This document shows, in pieces, positions 35,005 to 46,374 of a stretch of DNA of 64,000 nt. Made by a program: the position numbers and the translations under genes. This DNA is from Schistosoma haematobium. Its lineage: Eukaryota; Platyhelminthes; Trematoda; Strigeidida; Schistosomatidae. The notes beneath the pieces were generated by a model that ran no database searches, had not been told where the DNA came from, and saw only the letters and a program-made list of their open reading frames with translations. Each line of letters begins with the position of its first letter. Position 1 is the stretch's first letter. The stretch lies in NCBI RefSeq assembly GCF_000699445.3, contig NC_067200.1:19209003-19273002 (forward strand), in the 5' to 3' direction.

Positions 35005-35540
35005 ACTTACTTACTCCTGTTACCACTAGTATAGGAGCATAGGACAATCACCAGCATTCTTCATACAACTCTATCTTGAGCATACCATCCCAATTCTTGC
35101 CAGTTGCTATTCATCGTTTTCATATCTGCTTCTATTTCCCGACGTAATGTATTCTTTGGCCTTTCACTTTTCTGTTTCCGTTCAGGATTCCAAGTTAGGG
35201 CTTGTCTCGTTATGCAGCTTGATGATTTGCGTAATGTATGTATCCTCTTTTCCTAATTTCCTCTTCAGCTGGAAGCTGATTTGTTCTCTCTCACAGAAGG
35301 CTGTTGTTGATGGTATCTGGCCAATGGGATGTTGAGAATCTTACATACACAGTTGCTTATAAATACTCATACCTTCTTGATGATGGTTGTTTTAGTTCTC
35401 CACTTTTCAGCTCTGTACAGTAAGAATGTCTTGATGTTCGTATTGAAGATTCTGACTAAGAAATTGGTTGATGATTGTTTTGAGTTCCATATATTGTTCG
35501 ACTGCAGGAATAGTGTACTTAATTTGCCAATCATTATATA
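35005..35540 (-). pseudogene. RTE-1 3' fragment
   Basis: Plus reading starts ACTTACTCCTGTTACCACT and carries the reverse of the family C-terminus (TTCTTGCCAGTTGCTATTC, CTTTGGCCTTTCACTTTTC, CTCACAGAAGGCTGTTG, AGTTCTCCACTTTTCAGC) up to the IWN..L region. Multiple stops. Confidence 0.85.
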
Positions 35541-35894
35541 ATATAACAGTCGATCTGATGTCTTAGACTAAATTACTATTTACATCCAGGATTGTTATAA
35601 CACCTAATACAATCGACATATAAATGAGCCTAGTGAGTGGTTGAACGTAGTCACTCGTAGACCATAATTCTGCTCTGCTTGACACTGATCAGCATAATAT
35701 AAATAAAATCTGCAAAGAAATTGATGTTCCCTGTTGAATATGAACCAACGTCAATCACCATTACAATCACTATTACTGAGCTTAGGGTTTGGTTAGGCTT
35801 ATACAAGACAGAAAACTATCAATTCCCTTACGGTTGCAGGTAGTCAGACTAAAGAATTCCAACTGAAGTGAAACTTATGCCCAGGCTTATTTGT

Positions 35895-36005
35895 TGACTA
35901 CCTTCAACCAACTGGAATCTCAACATTGTGCACTAAATGTCAAGTCATTTTGACTACTGAGCACGTCGCAACTTGGTAGACAGAATACGATTGATGCTAA
36001 GAGCT
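35895..36005 (+). repeat. S3 fragment
   Basis: GTTGACTACCTTCAACCA, CAACATTGTGCACTAAATG, AACTTGGTAGACAG and GATTGATGCTAAG match S3 in inverse orientation to 31711. Confidence 0.5.
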
Positions 36006-36009
36006 ATAC

Positions 36010-36750
36010 GGATACTCTATTGATCAATAAAATGTATGTATATACTGATGTTCTGTCTTAATTCTATTTTAAAATGACTATTTATTTTCATTTATTTAGT
36101 TTGTTTATTCCTGGAATGTTCTTGTTCACTTTTATTTGTCCCATCTGACTTATTCCGCTTACACGACAGTCAAACTCATTAATGCCTTACAATGTCCCAA
36201 TGACAATGGCCTTTGAGAATACTGAAAAGCAACCACCACTATGAATGAAATCGGTTAACCAGCAAACCAGTTTTGTGGATGAATAGTCGGCAAAATGAGA
36301 CAAAGTAATGCTGAACTATCCATAATATCAATGGTGAACCTCAAGTATCATATGGGACCTTCAACTCTGCATAGCCATGCACTTTATACTGCATACCACA
36401 CACATATACGGTAGTAAGTAAAACAGCCCAGCCTGAAGCAATAGGGCTTAAATAACGCTTAAAACCCATTATCTGGTGTCGGAATACTATGACTAGATCA
36501 CCAAGATCATTTTTATCGCATTTGCGAAATTTTCATTTTTCCAACTTTTCAGATTCTGAGTTAAAGGTAGTATCCCTGACAAGAAATTAGTTTCCACGGC
36601 TAATAGCTGCACTTAGATAATGCACTAAGCTGTTTAGTCATGATAGCTGCTAATCACTGGATGAATCCTTAATTATGAACATAAACATTTTCCAGTAGTT
36701 AGACAGCTTAGATCATTAATTAGGTCGGTTTTGTATCCTGAACACTACGG
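36010..36750. other. No recognisable feature
   Basis: AT-rich spacer, nothing supported. Confidence 0.4.
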
Positions 36751-36751
36751 A

Positions 36752-37182
36752 GATTTATTTATTTATTTAAACACATAAATATTGATATAAAGAAGCACCG
36801 AATACATAACCTTTAACCCAAGTCATTTGATTTGTATGTGGGTAGTTATACTACCCGGCTGCCCTGACCGAAGCAGGTAGTATTTTTAGGAGGCCACACC
36901 CGAAGCCTTCGATCTAAAAGTAACAGGTAATCAACAATTCGTTCATAAGCTATTTTCGTACCATTGGTTTAGAATCAGGGTTTTCCTACTCCCTTAGTTA
37001 AACCCTCTCCGTCCACTCACACGGTTAAAGCACCAGACATTTAGTGAACAACACCCTTGCCTCGAGAAGACAGCGAGTAGGACTTCCACGACAGTGACTG
37101 TATAAGTGTGGCCATGTGAGAGCATTTCGAGAGTGAGAGTGGACTCTCCCCACTCCTAGCCGTACCAAGATATTTGAAGGCA
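36752..37182 (-). repeat. R500 repeat
   Basis: TTTATTTAAACACATAAATA, CTGCCCTGACCGAAGCAGG, GGCCACACCCGAAGCC, GAAGACAGCGAGTAGGACTT and CGTACCAAGATATTTG match the other copies. The short minus-strand frame is broken here by small indels. Confidence 0.8.
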
Positions 37183-37525
37183 CAGCGATTCGTAACAAAC
37201 AGATCAGACAAACATTTGTCAGTTTGATTGAAGGATTGTCATGATTAAATGAAGTGAAACATTTTTGTTTTCAAAACAAAACATAGAAGAATAGTTATGG
37301 CTTAGAAAGACCAACAGAGAAATCTGAAATGTTTACTACACCACCCAATATACAATTATATACATCCACCTAATGTATGATACATGAATATACCTTTATT
37401 GATGGGCAATATATGTCAGATAAACTGTCATATTTACTAAGTCTATTACATAAGCTAATCATATACCTGATTAGTTTAATAAGATGGTTATTGATAACCA
37501 ATTTGAATGAATTGAATAATTAGTG

Positions 37526-37535
37526 ATATATATAA
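37526..37535 (+). promoter_or_regulatory. TATA box of gene P
   Basis: TATATATAAG 55-64 bp upstream of the ATG at 37590. It sits in unique sequence, not in a recognised repeat. Confidence 0.5.
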
Positions 37536-37589
37536 GTCCTGAAATTTAAAAGAAATGCTTCTTAGTTCAATTAACCATTACTTGAATTG

Positions 37590-40500
37590 ATGATTATCAT
37601 AATAATTGGTTTACTTCTTGTATTTCAAACATTCCAGTCCGCACAGACTGAAAGTGGTGAGTCTAGTGAGTAACAACATTGTTTCTTTGAATCTTCTCAT
37701 TGATGTATAGGATTTCTATTGATCAGTCACTTATTGGTTTATGTGCATACATTGCGGAGTTGAATTTAAAACTCTATCTCATTGCATAATCAAGTGGATA
37801 TCAGGACTCCGTGCTGGAGTTTGAAGTGAATGATATAGAGTGAACATCAACACTGAGAAGCAGGCACATGAGGATGACGAAACGCGCATCTTGGATTCCA
37901 TTGCTAGCCACTATCCATCATTGTATCTATTTTCAAGTTTATTTCTATGAGTTATTTGTAATCTCATGATTTGGGTTCAAGTCCTGTGTACAAGATCATG
38001 AATATGCACTGTTGAAGCATCCTAATACTTGGACGAAACAGCCATTTAATTCTTTCAGGTTTTCAGTAGTATTCTAAGTGAGATCAAATCATGAATACAA
38101 TACTAATCAGTCAGTTACCACTTCTTCTAAAAGCAGAAAATAATCAAACGTAAGTCCGTTCATTGATATTCTCATTATTTCTCAAAATGACTAAGATAAT
38201 ATGACTTTCACGAATACGCAGAAACAAGATACTTTATAAAGAGTCAGATTCCTTTGGATATTAACTATCACTGTTAATACATGTACGTACATATTTATAT
38301 CTTTGAAGTATCTCTAAACATTATGTATACAAAGATTAGTTTGACTTTGTTATAACTTGTTGGTTTGTACGCCTATCAATGTTTAATGTAATGATACCGC
38401 TAATTAGAGAACAGTGATTTATCGACCAAACCAATGACGCATAAAACGAGGACGAGCAGTCTAGAGTCCTGATCGGTCCTTCTTCCCTGTCTAGCCTAGC
38501 CAGTTGAGTCCAGAACACCAATCTCAGCCTCTGCGATATCAATCCTTTATTTTAAACATACTGGGTTTATATACCAACCAGACAGACCACATCGTACCAT
38601 AAAATGGGAAACAACATTTGTACAAGACGTAGTCAAATATGGCTGTGAACGTGGGAGGTAGTAATTAATAGAGACAGCCTAATCCATAGGTCAAAATAAA
38701 GCCCATAATAAGAGGAATATGAATAGTTTAGTTACTTAACAATGATACGATAAAAGTATACGTATAGTATTGATCTATGAATGAATCCCAAAAGTTATCA
38801 TTCTCTATTGTTATTGGGGTATAACAGACTTTATGATATGCGACATACTATCACTACACACAAGTTGAAAGGCAGTCTCAATCATGTTCTGATCGTTATG
38901 TAACAGTACATAGGCCACTCTGGAATCTAGGACGGGAAGGATTCATCTGTCGATTGGATCTAAAATATTTTATCACCATAGCAACTGTTTATGATCTTTG
39001 ATATATATATATATATATATTTGTAAAACATTTTTTTAATTTTCAGAACACAATCACCATGGCAGTAAGTTTATAGTTCTTAAGATTTATAACCAAAGTA
39101 ATGAAAAATAAGGGTAAATTATTCTTTTAATACAGTTGGTTTTACTCATAAAATGAAATATCAGTATGAGATTGTGGAGATGATTATGTTCCTTGATCGA
39201 TATCATAAATCGATTGATATTAGACCACCATTGGAAACTTGGAAACAATGGATGGTTCTTTCGTTCTATTGTTGTCTTATGTTGTTTTGAAAATATCATA
39301 ATTTCAATAGCGAGACTACAATTTATGAACGAACCGATCAGATTTAAGATATCAGGTCTTAAAATTTCGCGCGAAATTCATTTATACATCAGATTAAATA
39401 ACATTGTGGTATCTTATCTGATGTCAGTTTGCGATAAAGACCGTAAATCTAATTCCTAACCTTAACCATTAACTGTAATTCCTAATTTTAATTCCTCATA
39501 CAGATTTATAACCTTCATTTCATCATAGTGACTAGGTGCACAATCTCAAGATCACTTTAGCGTTGCTCAAAGGTTGTCCATAAATAGTAATCTCACCATT
39601 TTCACTGTGTGTTTTTTTCGTTATAATGTAGACCTCTTCAGTAAGTAACTTGTCAAGTTAACCAATAGTTCATTTATTTACTTACTCTCAGTTTATGTTG
39701 TCATGCTGATCAAAATATTTTTGATGTTTTAGTTGAATAGTCAGAAACCAATTTGAGATCAATTTCATATTGGTTAGTCAAGTGAATACAAATCTTCACA
39801 GTTGAAATAATGAGTCGATCTAAGCTAGACTACCAATGAAAACCTGGAAGCGATGAACGGCCTTCTCGTCCTAGTATGGAAATTTTCATCATTGAGACAA
39901 TTATCCACTTCAGACAATGGATGAACAATTGTGCAAGATCATAGATCATTCGAAGTTAGATATATTAACACCGCTTAATGTCAGCTCGGTGGTTGACTGT
40001 TTAAGAGTTTGCACACAATCCTGAAGGTCCTGAGTTCGAGTTCTACGTGTCGGGTCATGGATTTACACTATTGAGGCGTCCCATAATAAGACAAGACATT
40101 CAGTAATCCCAGTATTTCAATGGTAGTCTAACTTAGATCAACTCATGAATTCAATTGTTAAAATGACTACAATCTGTATACAAATTCCAATAAATAACCA
40201 AACACATTTGTTTATCACATTTTGGCAAAAAAGACGAATGATTTCCCAACACATTAACTTGGTAACAAAACAGAATAATAAAGGTAATATGATCGCCTTA
40301 TTGATTCCTTATTCATTAGTAACTGGTTAAATCTTCTATGGTGAGTTGAATAATCAATGTTGTTTATTTCTTTAACTGATACGAATTTAGAAAGTTCAGA
40401 TAGTAAAATTGATTGTGTACAAATATGTATTATATTGGGCTATATGCTACTGACATCGATAGATATAAGTAGTATGTGTATCATCAATCGAAAGTGAAAT

Positions 40501-42192
40501 AACTGGAGAAAGAAGGTTAAGAAAATCGAATGAGAAAGAATGAGAATAGAGATTGATTTGTACGGAAATGAAGGAACAATGAAGTGTGAAACGATTGATT
40601 GACATTTTACAAATGATTCTCAGATTTCACTAGGAGGTTCTGTAATTTTGTATTCAAATACGTTCGATTGTCTCCACTTGTGTTCACGTTCAGTACAATA
40701 TGACTTGTGTTTGTACATACGGAACATTACTATGTACTGCATGATATTGTTTGTCATAATGTTCACTTACTATTTCATTTCTTTGTCCCGTCGACAGCAT
40801 TATTTTTGTGTACAACGACGAATATAGAAATGCAGTGTTTGTTATGACTTTTCCCCATGTCAACATCTCTAATCAGAATACTGACTTGTATGACATAGTT
40901 CTTGTGATAAAAAAACCGATGACACATCAAATATCACTATCAGCCTTACGTTAACAGTGGATCCTCACTGGTCGTTCTTGCCTAGCTCTGTCTATCGAGT
41001 TCAGAAAGCAATCTCAGCTTCCACTGTATGAATCATATATTTCAGACATACTGAATTTATATACAAGCAGATCAGACCGCATCACACCAGTAGAGTTCAA
41101 TCAGTGTAAGGTAATAGACAGTTATCTACAGATGGAGGCTTGAGCAAGATCACGGATCGATTGAATTTAGACATAAACGCCGTTGGATGCCGGCTCAGAA
41201 GTCTAGATAATAAGCGTTCGCGTGCGAGATCGAAAGTGCTAAGTACAAATCCCGCAGGCTAGATAGTGGATGGGCACTTCTGGAAAGTCCCATACTAAGA
41301 TGAAACGATTATTAAATGGTGAATTGTATAACAGTAGTCAATAGGTTAAATGGATGCTAAGTAAACTAATTTTCACAGAATTATCTGAAACAATAAATGT
41401 CTCAATTTTATACTGACTAAATTTTGTGAAATCTAATTATGTGCTAAACAAATTTATTGTTTCATAGCACCCTTTTCTCATTATGGTACGTTTTCATGTT
41501 GAAATGTGTTATGAATTATTCCTTGAAGGTATACTTACTCATTCGTTAAGTTGATGAATCAATTGAAGCTAGACCACCAGGGAAAACCTGGAATCCCTAG
41601 ACTACCGTTTCGCACTAGTGTGAGACTCCTCATCAGTGACTGGCTTCACGAGGTATTTCCTGGAGTTCTAGTAAAAAGCACTGACCAGTGGAGTTCAACT
41701 GGGTCTGTTGTGAGACAGTAACTCAATAAAGACAATAGTGAATGGTGACTTGATTTCGTGGATTGGCTGAAGTTAGAAATTAACACCGTTAGATGCTGCC
41801 TCAGTGGTCTACAGGTTAAGCGTTCGCGCACGAGACAGATAGGTCCTTCGTTTAAGTCTCACATGATTGATTGTGCGTTTGCACAAATGAGGAGTCCCAT
41901 AACTGAACGAAACAGTCGTCCAGTGCTTACAGGTTTTCCATGGTGATATAGCTTCAATTAAATCATGAACTCAGCTATTAAATGACCATAATATCCACAA
42001 AATCCCTTTCTGAGTACGATTATTCATCATTAGCCTGTCTGTTACTTAAATTACTTTCATATTCATTTCAGACTTCTTGACCAAGGAGAATTGAGTTCTT
42101 TATTTCTTTTTACCCGATTTTTAGGGAAACTATCAAGGGAATATTATCATCATGGTGGTGAAATGTACCACTTCCATTATCATCAGTTATAA
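37590..42192 (+). CDS. Micro-exon gene P, secreted His/Tyr-rich mini-protein (about 53 aa)
   Basis: Plus-strand gene: 37590-37656 (67 nt), 39047-39064 (18), 39632-39640 (9), 42125-42192 (68, stop TAA). Donors are GTGAGT, GTAAGT, GTAAGT; acceptors follow good pyrimidine tracts (TTTTTTTAATTTTCAG, CCGATTTTTAG). Exon 1: MIIIIIGLLLVFQTFQS, a signal peptide, then AQTES. Micro-exons add EHNHHG and NLF. The last exon gives RKLSREYYHHGGE then MYHFHYHQL. All exons stay in phase 1. An optional 12-nt exon (40391-40402, donor GTAAAA, KSSD) would also keep the frame. An alternative acceptor at 42071 would end the protein after about seven residues. No paralog here supports it, so it is less sure than A-C. 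Function unknown. Confidence 0.65.
37672..37925 (+). repeat. Smα-like composite
   Basis: A short minus Smα end (CTTTGAATCTTCTCATTGATG) followed by a plus body and AGGATGACGAAACGCGC, TTGGATTCCATTGCTAGCC. The CTGANGA and 5' side of stem II are deleted. Lies in intron 1 of gene P. Confidence 0.75.
37958..38100 (+). repeat. S1 fragment
   Basis: GATTTGGGTTCAAGTCCTG (B box), ATATGCACTGTTGAAGC, GGACGAAACAGCC and TTCAGGTTTTCAGTAG in S1 order. Confidence 0.65.
38386..38826 (+). repeat. L440 repeat, full-length reference copy
   Basis: 441 bp from TGTAATGATACC to GGGGTATAACA, so it starts TG and ends CA like a long terminal repeat. It contains a TATA-like GGGTTTATATACC (38569-38581) in the middle. The 5 bp on either side are not identical (TTTAA, GACTT). 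Internal retroviral-like sequence is absent on both sides. Confidence 0.65.
39001..39020. repeat. (AT)n microsatellite
   Basis: Uninterrupted AT run just before micro-exon 2 of gene P. Confidence 0.9.
39190..39286 (-). repeat. S1 3' fragment
   Basis: GATATCATAAATCGATTG, TTAGACCACCATTGG, AACTTGGAAACAATGG and TTCTTTCGTTCTATTG. Only the 3' end and part of the hammerhead region remain, 20 bp from MITE-T. Confidence 0.65.
39310..39597 (+). mobile_element. MITE-T copy, reference
   Basis: 288 bp. Left terminus GCGAGACTACAATTTATGAA, right terminus (reverse complement) GGTGAGATTACTATTTATGG. No ORF of note. It ends 34 bp before the 9-nt exon of gene P. Confidence 0.8.
39798..40172. repeat. S1 foldback in gene P
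   Basis: Minus arm 39798-39890 (AAAACCTGGAAGCGATG, GGCCTTCTCGTCCTAG) and plus copy 39925-40172 with B box GTTCGAGTT, ACTATTGAGGCG and the 3' block. Hammerheads degenerate. Confidence 0.75.
40438..40700 (+). repeat. R270 repeat
   Basis: Full order from GCTACTGACATCGATAGATA through CATCAATCGAAAGTG, GAACAATGAAGTGTGAA and CATTTTACAAATGATTC to GTGTTCACGTTCAGTAC. Confidence 0.85.
40955..41110 (+). repeat. L440 fragment
   Basis: CACTGGTCGTTCTTGCCTAG, AATCTCAGCTTCCACTGTATG, CAGACATACTGAATTTATAT and CAGACCGCATCACACCAG. Confidence 0.65.
41150..41325 (+). repeat. S1 element, degenerate
   Basis: GACATAAACGCCGTTGGATGC, a damaged A box, AAATCCCGCAGG, GGGCACTTCTGG and ACTAAGATGAAACG; no 3' block. Confidence 0.7.
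41550..41998. repeat. S1 foldback, near full length
   Basis: Minus arm 41550-41640, then a plus copy with the complete 5' block (GGCTTCACGAGGTATTTCC, GACCAGTGGAGTTCAACTGG), A box TGGTCTACAGG, a weak B box (GTTTAAGTC), a degenerate hammerhead (ACAAATGAGGAGTCCC) and the 3' end TGACCATAATATCCAC. It shows the full S1 organisation, about 450 bp. Confidence 0.85.
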
Positions 42193-42194
42193 CT

Positions 42195-43065
42195 ATTTGA
42201 TACTCTATCTCAATCATTCACTATTATTTTAATATATATTTGATGTAAATGATTCTGTTTGTTCTGTTCTCCTTGTGAACATTCAACGACGTATTATTCA
42301 ACTTGGTATAAGACTTGTAATTTGTGTCCATGTAACTGCTCACTATTTTAGTGATAAGTCTTCTAACTGAGTGCAATATTCGGTTCCTAAGCTCTTCTAG
42401 TAAACTGATGGGCTAAATCTACACAGCGATTTGAACACGAGAGAAAAAGCATGAAATATGGAGAAAATAACGCTTTGATCTAAAGGTTCGTTTAAATACC
42501 GAGAATCTAGGGTTTTTACATCATTTTTAGATAACCTTAGGTTTACGGAAAATTTTGGAACGCTTGTAGACATAATAGCAATATAGGTAACCATTGATTC
42601 AGAAACGCTACATGTGACTTTCCACTTTCTAGATGTTTCCGACAAAACGTCTATGGAATACTGGTTGAATAAGATGTTTCTCAGAGCTTTTCTATGGTTT
42701 TTTCCGAGGGATTTTCTAGATCTCCCTAACGTTTAGTTTTGTGAATGAAGTGGTTCTATATCTGACTTTAATCAGATGGTTTGCTATTTATTATAAATAC
42801 CTCTAACCCTCGTACGGAATAAGTCATACACGAGAACGAATTTTGAATACATACATCTCCTATACTCATTGGTCCGGACAGACAATAGAAGAAACGAAGT
42901 GAAGGAAGCGAGACGAAACAAAGTGACTCTGGGCAAAGATAGATAGTAAGCCAACTCGATTTAACCAAGGGTGAATGGATATTTATAGTCAGACAAAGAT
43001 AAGCTACAGACAAATAATGAATTAAGCAATTAATGAATGCACAAAAGATCATATAAAAATCAACC
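42195..43065. other. No recognisable feature
   Basis: Region 3' of gene P. The minus frames at 42397-42645 and 42768-43067 have no recognised domain and no splice support. Confidence 0.4.
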
Positions 43066-43069
43066 AAGG

Positions 43070-43145
43070 TATGATGGTGGTTAAAGGTAGTGCACAGGAA
43101 ACTCTGAACCTCGGTTTTTCGCTATTCGACTATAAGTCATAGACT
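43070..43145. repeat. S3 fragment
   Basis: GATGGTGGTTAAAGGTAGTG, CAGGAAACTCTGAACC and GTTTTTCGCTATTCG match the S3 block at 31843-31900. Confidence 0.55.
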
Positions 43146-43330
43146 TTTTTAAAAGGTCTCTAAGAAGATAATATTCTATCATAACAAGTCGTGAATTAAT
43201 AGTTCTTCGGACATTTGATTATGCTAGTCTGGAATCTGTGATTGTTTGAGTTATAACAATAAGCATTTTGTAGTATCTAAGAGATTGAAATTTATCAGAC
43301 TATAAACTAACACCATTGAAGGTTATGTCG

Positions 43331-43650
43331 TACTGTGGTGTGAGCTACTTATATTGATATGAGTAGTATATGACCCGAGTCAAAACGTAATGTCTGGCAG
43401 CAAAAGATGAGGGGAAGATCAATAAAAGAAGAGCGAAAACACAATGGAATTTGTAAGAAAACTCATGAGCAATGGAATGGGAGACATTAGATTGGTGTTT
43501 GCTACAGAAACAGTCCAGTTTGATTTGATGCATTAATATTTTGCAAATTGACAACTTACTACATAATATTCAGATTTTATTAAGACAGTTTGTAGTTGTT
43601 GAGCTGGACACATTCGATTGTCCCCATCCGTGTTCTTGTTCACTACAATA
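43331..43650 (+). repeat. R270 repeat with an inserted stretch
   Basis: Starts TGGTGTGAGCTACTTATATTG (palindrome) and ends TTCTTGTTCACTACAATA. About 40 bp longer than other copies in the middle. Confidence 0.75.
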
Positions 43651-43654
43651 CTAC

Positions 43655-44080
43655 CTAATAACTAAGACACTGCTAACTAACCATTGGTCAATTGATTCAA
43701 AGCCAAAATTCGATTAGGTAGAACAACCCAATGGTGTCATCCTTAAATTGAGGTGTGAAGGAAACGTTTCTGCTAGCAACTGTCGATCAAAGCTTTCGTT
43801 CTTTGTGCATAGACCATTTCACTTGCTTTTATGGAGCAAGGTACATAGGCAGTGGTCAACATTTACTTTCAAGTTGAATAAGAGAACATAGTTTATTGTG
43901 GTTCTAAAAAACGTGAAAGTAATGCAGTTAGGAGTTCTATCCTTATATAGTTAATCGATTTTAATCATTTTACTGATCCACAGGTTGATTTGATAGGTGT
44001 TTACACTATTCATTCATCCATAAAATAAACGCTAAATTATGTTTACTTAAGAAGCATCCCTATCCTAAACTATTATTATT
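43655..44080. other. No recognisable feature
   Basis: AT-rich spacer, nothing supported. Confidence 0.4.
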
Positions 44081-44108
44081 ATTATTATTATTAGTAGTAG
44101 TAGTAGTA
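44081..44108. repeat. (TTA)n(TAG)n microsatellite
   Basis: Compound trinucleotide run at the edge of a Smα-like copy. Confidence 0.9.
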
Positions 44109-44109
44109 A

Positions 44110-44350
44110 AGATGGGTTGTGGCTAGCAGTGGACTACTCATCTGGATGTTCGTGCACCATAGAGTCGACGTTCACTTTGGCACTCGAACACAGTACCGTT
44201 CGCTTCAAACACAATCGCGTTATCTTCTTAGCTACTGAGTCCTAATGACCACTTGCTTGTGCAACAGGGTGAATTTTAAATCTATTTAATATTGTTTACT
44301 AGAATCTTTCCATTGATATGTTGGGACTGCAAATGATTCGTCTCTTATTG
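44110..44350 (-). repeat. Smα-like, minus, tandem
   Basis: GATGGGTTGTGGCTAGCAGTGG starts the reversed hammerhead side (decayed), then GTTCACTTTGGCACTCGAAC (reversed B box), GCGTTATCTTCTTAGCTACTG and the end of a second unit CTTTCCATTGATATG at about 44306. Confidence 0.75.
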
Positions 44351-44356
44351 GCAATC

Positions 44357-44573
44357 GAATGTATTTGAATACGAATTTACAGAATATATTGGTAAAATCT
44401 GAGAACCATTCAGTAAATAATTCATTTGCACAATGTCAATCGTTCCCACGCCAATCAATCTCTTTTCTTGTTCTCTTTTCTTCGATCTTCCTAATCTTCT
44501 ACTGCCAGACATTCCACTTCTGATTGATGATACATACTACTTATATCTGTCGACATCAGTAGCACACGTCACA
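44357..44573 (-). repeat. R270 repeat, minus
   Basis: Reverse order: AAATCTGAGAACCATTCAG, CTTCGATCTTCCTAATCTTC, CCAGACATTCCACTTCTG, CTACTTATATCTGTCGACATC. Confidence 0.8.
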
Positions 44574-44579
44574 CGACAA

Positions 44580-45105
44580 TCAAGTTTGTTTATGGGTAAT
44601 TTTGGTTATGAATTTTATTATCGTATTTAATAGTCAATATACTGTTATGATCACTAACGATGTCAGTATAAGCGCGCATGCTTGGTCATATATAACCGTC
44701 GACACACATATCCATCACTCTATCTTAAATCTTAGTCGCTTAAATATCTCTCGATAAATTATTCACTTTCCCATATATATGTGCATGAATCTTACTAACT
44801 GCTTTGTATTGCTCCGCTTCGCCTCGATTCGATTTGACTCTGAATCCGCCTCAGTATACACTTGCAAGTTTCTTCATGCGTATTAACCTATCTGTTCAAA
44901 TTCACCTCTAACTTTGTTATCTACGCTATTCCATAATAGTATGTAGTCGGCGTTACGTTCTGCCTTCTGAATTTATACACTGTTGGAATTCCTTAAATAG
45001 CGGTTATCAGGTGGGATTGATAGTCAAAACGTCAGAAATGATCTCAAAGTCAAGCCACTACATGGACTCATTGTGTAGTGAACGAGAAGACAGAGCGACA
45101 CAACC
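44580..45105. other. No recognisable feature
   Basis: AT-rich spacer, nothing supported. Confidence 0.4.
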
Positions 45106-45111
45106 TAATCA

Positions 45112-45328
45112 CTTATTAAAATCTGAGAAGCATACAGTAAAGATTTCATTTGCAAAATGTTAATCAATCGTCCTAGACTTTAATGTTCCTTCATTTCCAC
45201 AGCAGTCATTCTCTGTTCTCGTTCTATTTTCTACGATCTTCTTAACCTTCCACCACCAGGCATTTCATTTTCGATTAATGATACCTACTACTGGTATCTA
45301 TCGATATCAGTAGCACACATCGCAATTG
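45112..45328 (-). repeat. R270 repeat, minus
   Basis: Reverse order of blocks, ending in the palindrome GGTATCTATCGATATCAGTAG. Confidence 0.8.
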
Positions 45329-45539
45329 TTCTAACATGAAATTTTATGCATAAATAATCTTAATTATTCGGACACTTCAGTTGCTATCTTATTCCTTTTG
45401 TTTTAACTTTCTTCCTACTTTTACGTTGTAGAAAGTAAACTAATCATGTGTAATTTGCATTTAATACGTTGCATTAAAGTGTTTTGCGAAATTATTATAT
45501 GTATTTCCTTTGTATTTGTCTTACTCACATACTAATTGA

Positions 45540-45655
45540 ACGTGTTTGACTTTTCGTTCGAGTTCTGGGGTGAACGGCTGACGAGTCCCGGAATAGGACG
45601 AAACGCGCGTACTGGATTCAAGTGCTAGCTACCATCCATCTCTGCTTACAGTTGT
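45540..45655 (+). repeat. Smα-like fragment with good catalytic core
   Basis: CTGACGA, stem II GTCC/GGAC, GAA, stem III ACGC/GCGT are all intact, followed by A17 and CTGGATTC. The 5' strand of stem I (GAACGG) no longer pairs well with CTGGAT, so activity is doubtful. Confidence 0.75.
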
Positions 45656-45777
45656 TTCATTTCGATCAGTTGAAGGGAGTATAATTGGGAAATTCTTTAT
45701 AAGTGGTCACAACAATACTTCCAAAAGAGGAGATCCTGTTTTTGAACTCGGTGTCACATAATTATTATTATCATAAA

Positions 45778-45860
45778 TGTAGTGCATACTACTTATATCG
45801 ACAGATACAAGTAGTATATAATACCTATCAGAAGTGGAATGCATATCAAAAGAAGAATGA
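45778..45860 (+). repeat. R270 5' fragment
   Basis: Palindrome TACTACTTATATCGACAG...TACAAGTAGTA and the following ATCAGAAGTGGAATGC. Confidence 0.6.
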
Positions 45861-46028
45861 GATTACACTGAAGAAAAAAGAAAGCATAATTGAAAAAAAG
45901 GAGAGAATTGATGGAATCATGAAGGATGTAAAAGATAACTGATGGAAGATGTGAAAGGCAATTATATAATGTCTGGTTTTTCATACGTTATGAAAGAACT
46001 ATGTAATTTCGCTCTAAATAATAATATG

Positions 46029-46298
46029 GTCTGTGCTACTTATATTGACATAAGTAGCATATAACGCTTGTCAGGAATAGAATATCTGATAGCAGAAGAT
46101 TGAGTAGTCCGAGAACAAAAGAACAGAAACACAAAGCGATTGGTATGGAAACAAAGGAACAATTAAGTCTGAAACAATTAATTGACACTTTGCAAATGAA
46201 GTATATACTGTATAATTTTTAAGTTTTAGTAAAATGTTCTGTAATGTTGAGCTAAAATACTTTCGATTGTCCCCACTTATATTCTCGTTCACCACAAA
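46029..46298 (+). repeat. R270 repeat
   Basis: Full copy from TGTGCTACTTATATTGACA to TATTCTCGTTCACCAC. Confidence 0.85.
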
Positions 46299-46374
46299 AG
46301 TCGCTTATTCCCACCTGAGTTCTCGTTCACTTCATAAATCTCACATATTTTTTAGATTCAGTATTTAGTTTTGT

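Noticed and set aside
45525..45531. 7-nt segment TATGTGA between TTAG and GTAAGAC on the minus strand
   Set aside because: No flanking exon in a matching phase and outside the mapped genes; likely chance.
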